A stretch of 64,000 nt of DNA from Paenibacillus sp. 32O-W (lineage in GTDB: Bacteria > Bacillota > Bacilli > Paenibacillales > NBRC-103111), in assembly GCF_007679495.1 (NCBI RefSeq), contig NZ_VEGP01000009.1, positions 1-64,000 of the forward strand. Reading direction: 5' to 3'. The translations under genes were made by a program, and so were the position numbers. This document shows, piece by piece, positions 63,980 to 64,000 of this stretch. The notes below the pieces were generated by a model, which did no database searches, was not told where the DNA came from, and saw only the letters and a list, made by a program, of their open reading frames with translations. Position 1 is the first letter of the stretch. Each line of letters opens with the position of its first letter.

Positions 63980-64000
63980 TTACTGAATGCGCTGAAGCTG
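63980..64000 (-). CDS. 3' end of a gene cut by the window edge
   Basis: Only the last six codons (QLQRIQ) and a TAA are visible on the minus strand, followed by a good terminator. The frame cannot be proved from so little, but the terminator implies a transcript arriving from the right. Confidence 0.35.
   Translation of the reverse strand, partial: QLQRIQ

Noticed and set aside
1-64000. CRISPR arrays, rRNA and tRNA genes
   Set aside because: No regularly spaced repeats and no recognisable tRNA or rRNA segments were seen while reading; a dedicated scan was not possible.

Overview
The window reads as part of the accessory genome of a spore-forming Gram-positive, most likely Paenibacillaceae. 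The grounds are strong AGGAGG-type ribosome sites, a Spo0E-like protein, a split KdpD, c-di-AMP (ydaO-type) riboswitches, a DUF5704-type surface protein and Firmicutes-style conjugation genes. No rRNA, tRNA or CRISPR array was recognised. Almost everything fits a single integrative and conjugative element (ICE). Its serine recombinase lies at the left edge, and its right part runs past base 64000.

Layout. (1) 213-2228: large serine recombinase with its terminator and a 48-residue partner gene. (2) 2998-4460: a complete IS4-family insertion sequence with 14-bp inverted ends and a 9-bp target duplication, about 60 bp upstream of the next operon. (3) 4511-16772: a defence block. It holds a GHKL/sacsin-like ATPase paired with an AlbA_2-TIR-like protein (candidate undescribed two-gene system), then on the other strand a Gabija-like pair (OLD/TOPRIM nuclease, UvrD helicase) translationally coupled to a type III restriction-modification system. 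(4) 17047-19994: conjugation-linked NlpC/P60 cell wall hydrolase, DUF6075 protein, and a sigma-like regulator whose ribosome site is buried in a 17-bp RNA hairpin. (5) 20442-34484: potassium and c-di-AMP cargo. It holds an alpha/beta hydrolase, kdpFABC with two small extra genes, a tandemly duplicated KdpD sensor without a kinase, tandem c-di-AMP riboswitches, a separate divergent KdpD-type histidine kinase with KdpE, then a third c-di-AMP riboswitch before an operon ending in aspartokinase. (6) 34687-45107: transfer genes (VirB4, PrgI, Spo0E-like, XRE regulator, VirB6/TrbL-like, small VirB2/Maff2-like membrane protein, VirD4, ArdC-like, PcfB-like, MOBP relaxase, MobC) and a likely oriT at 45239-45314. 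(7) 45407-55187: toxin-antitoxin pair, toprim protein, small proteins, and a 2427-residue methylase/helicase protein with a TnpV gene nested in another frame. (8) 54921-56346: a duplicated two-gene cassette with one broken copy. (9) 56371-63903: surface protein, copper-amine-oxidase-like stalk protein and four pseudopilin-like exported proteins.

How it fits together. Recombinase, relaxase, coupling protein, VirB4/VirB6 and hydrolase would excise and transfer the element. The XRE regulator with its palindrome and the sigma-like protein probably control it. The defence block and antitoxin system protect or stabilise it. The Kdp cargo would give the host high-affinity K+ uptake controlled by c-di-AMP at the RNA level and perhaps again through the KdpD USP domains. 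All functional calls come from reading motifs by eye; no database search was run.
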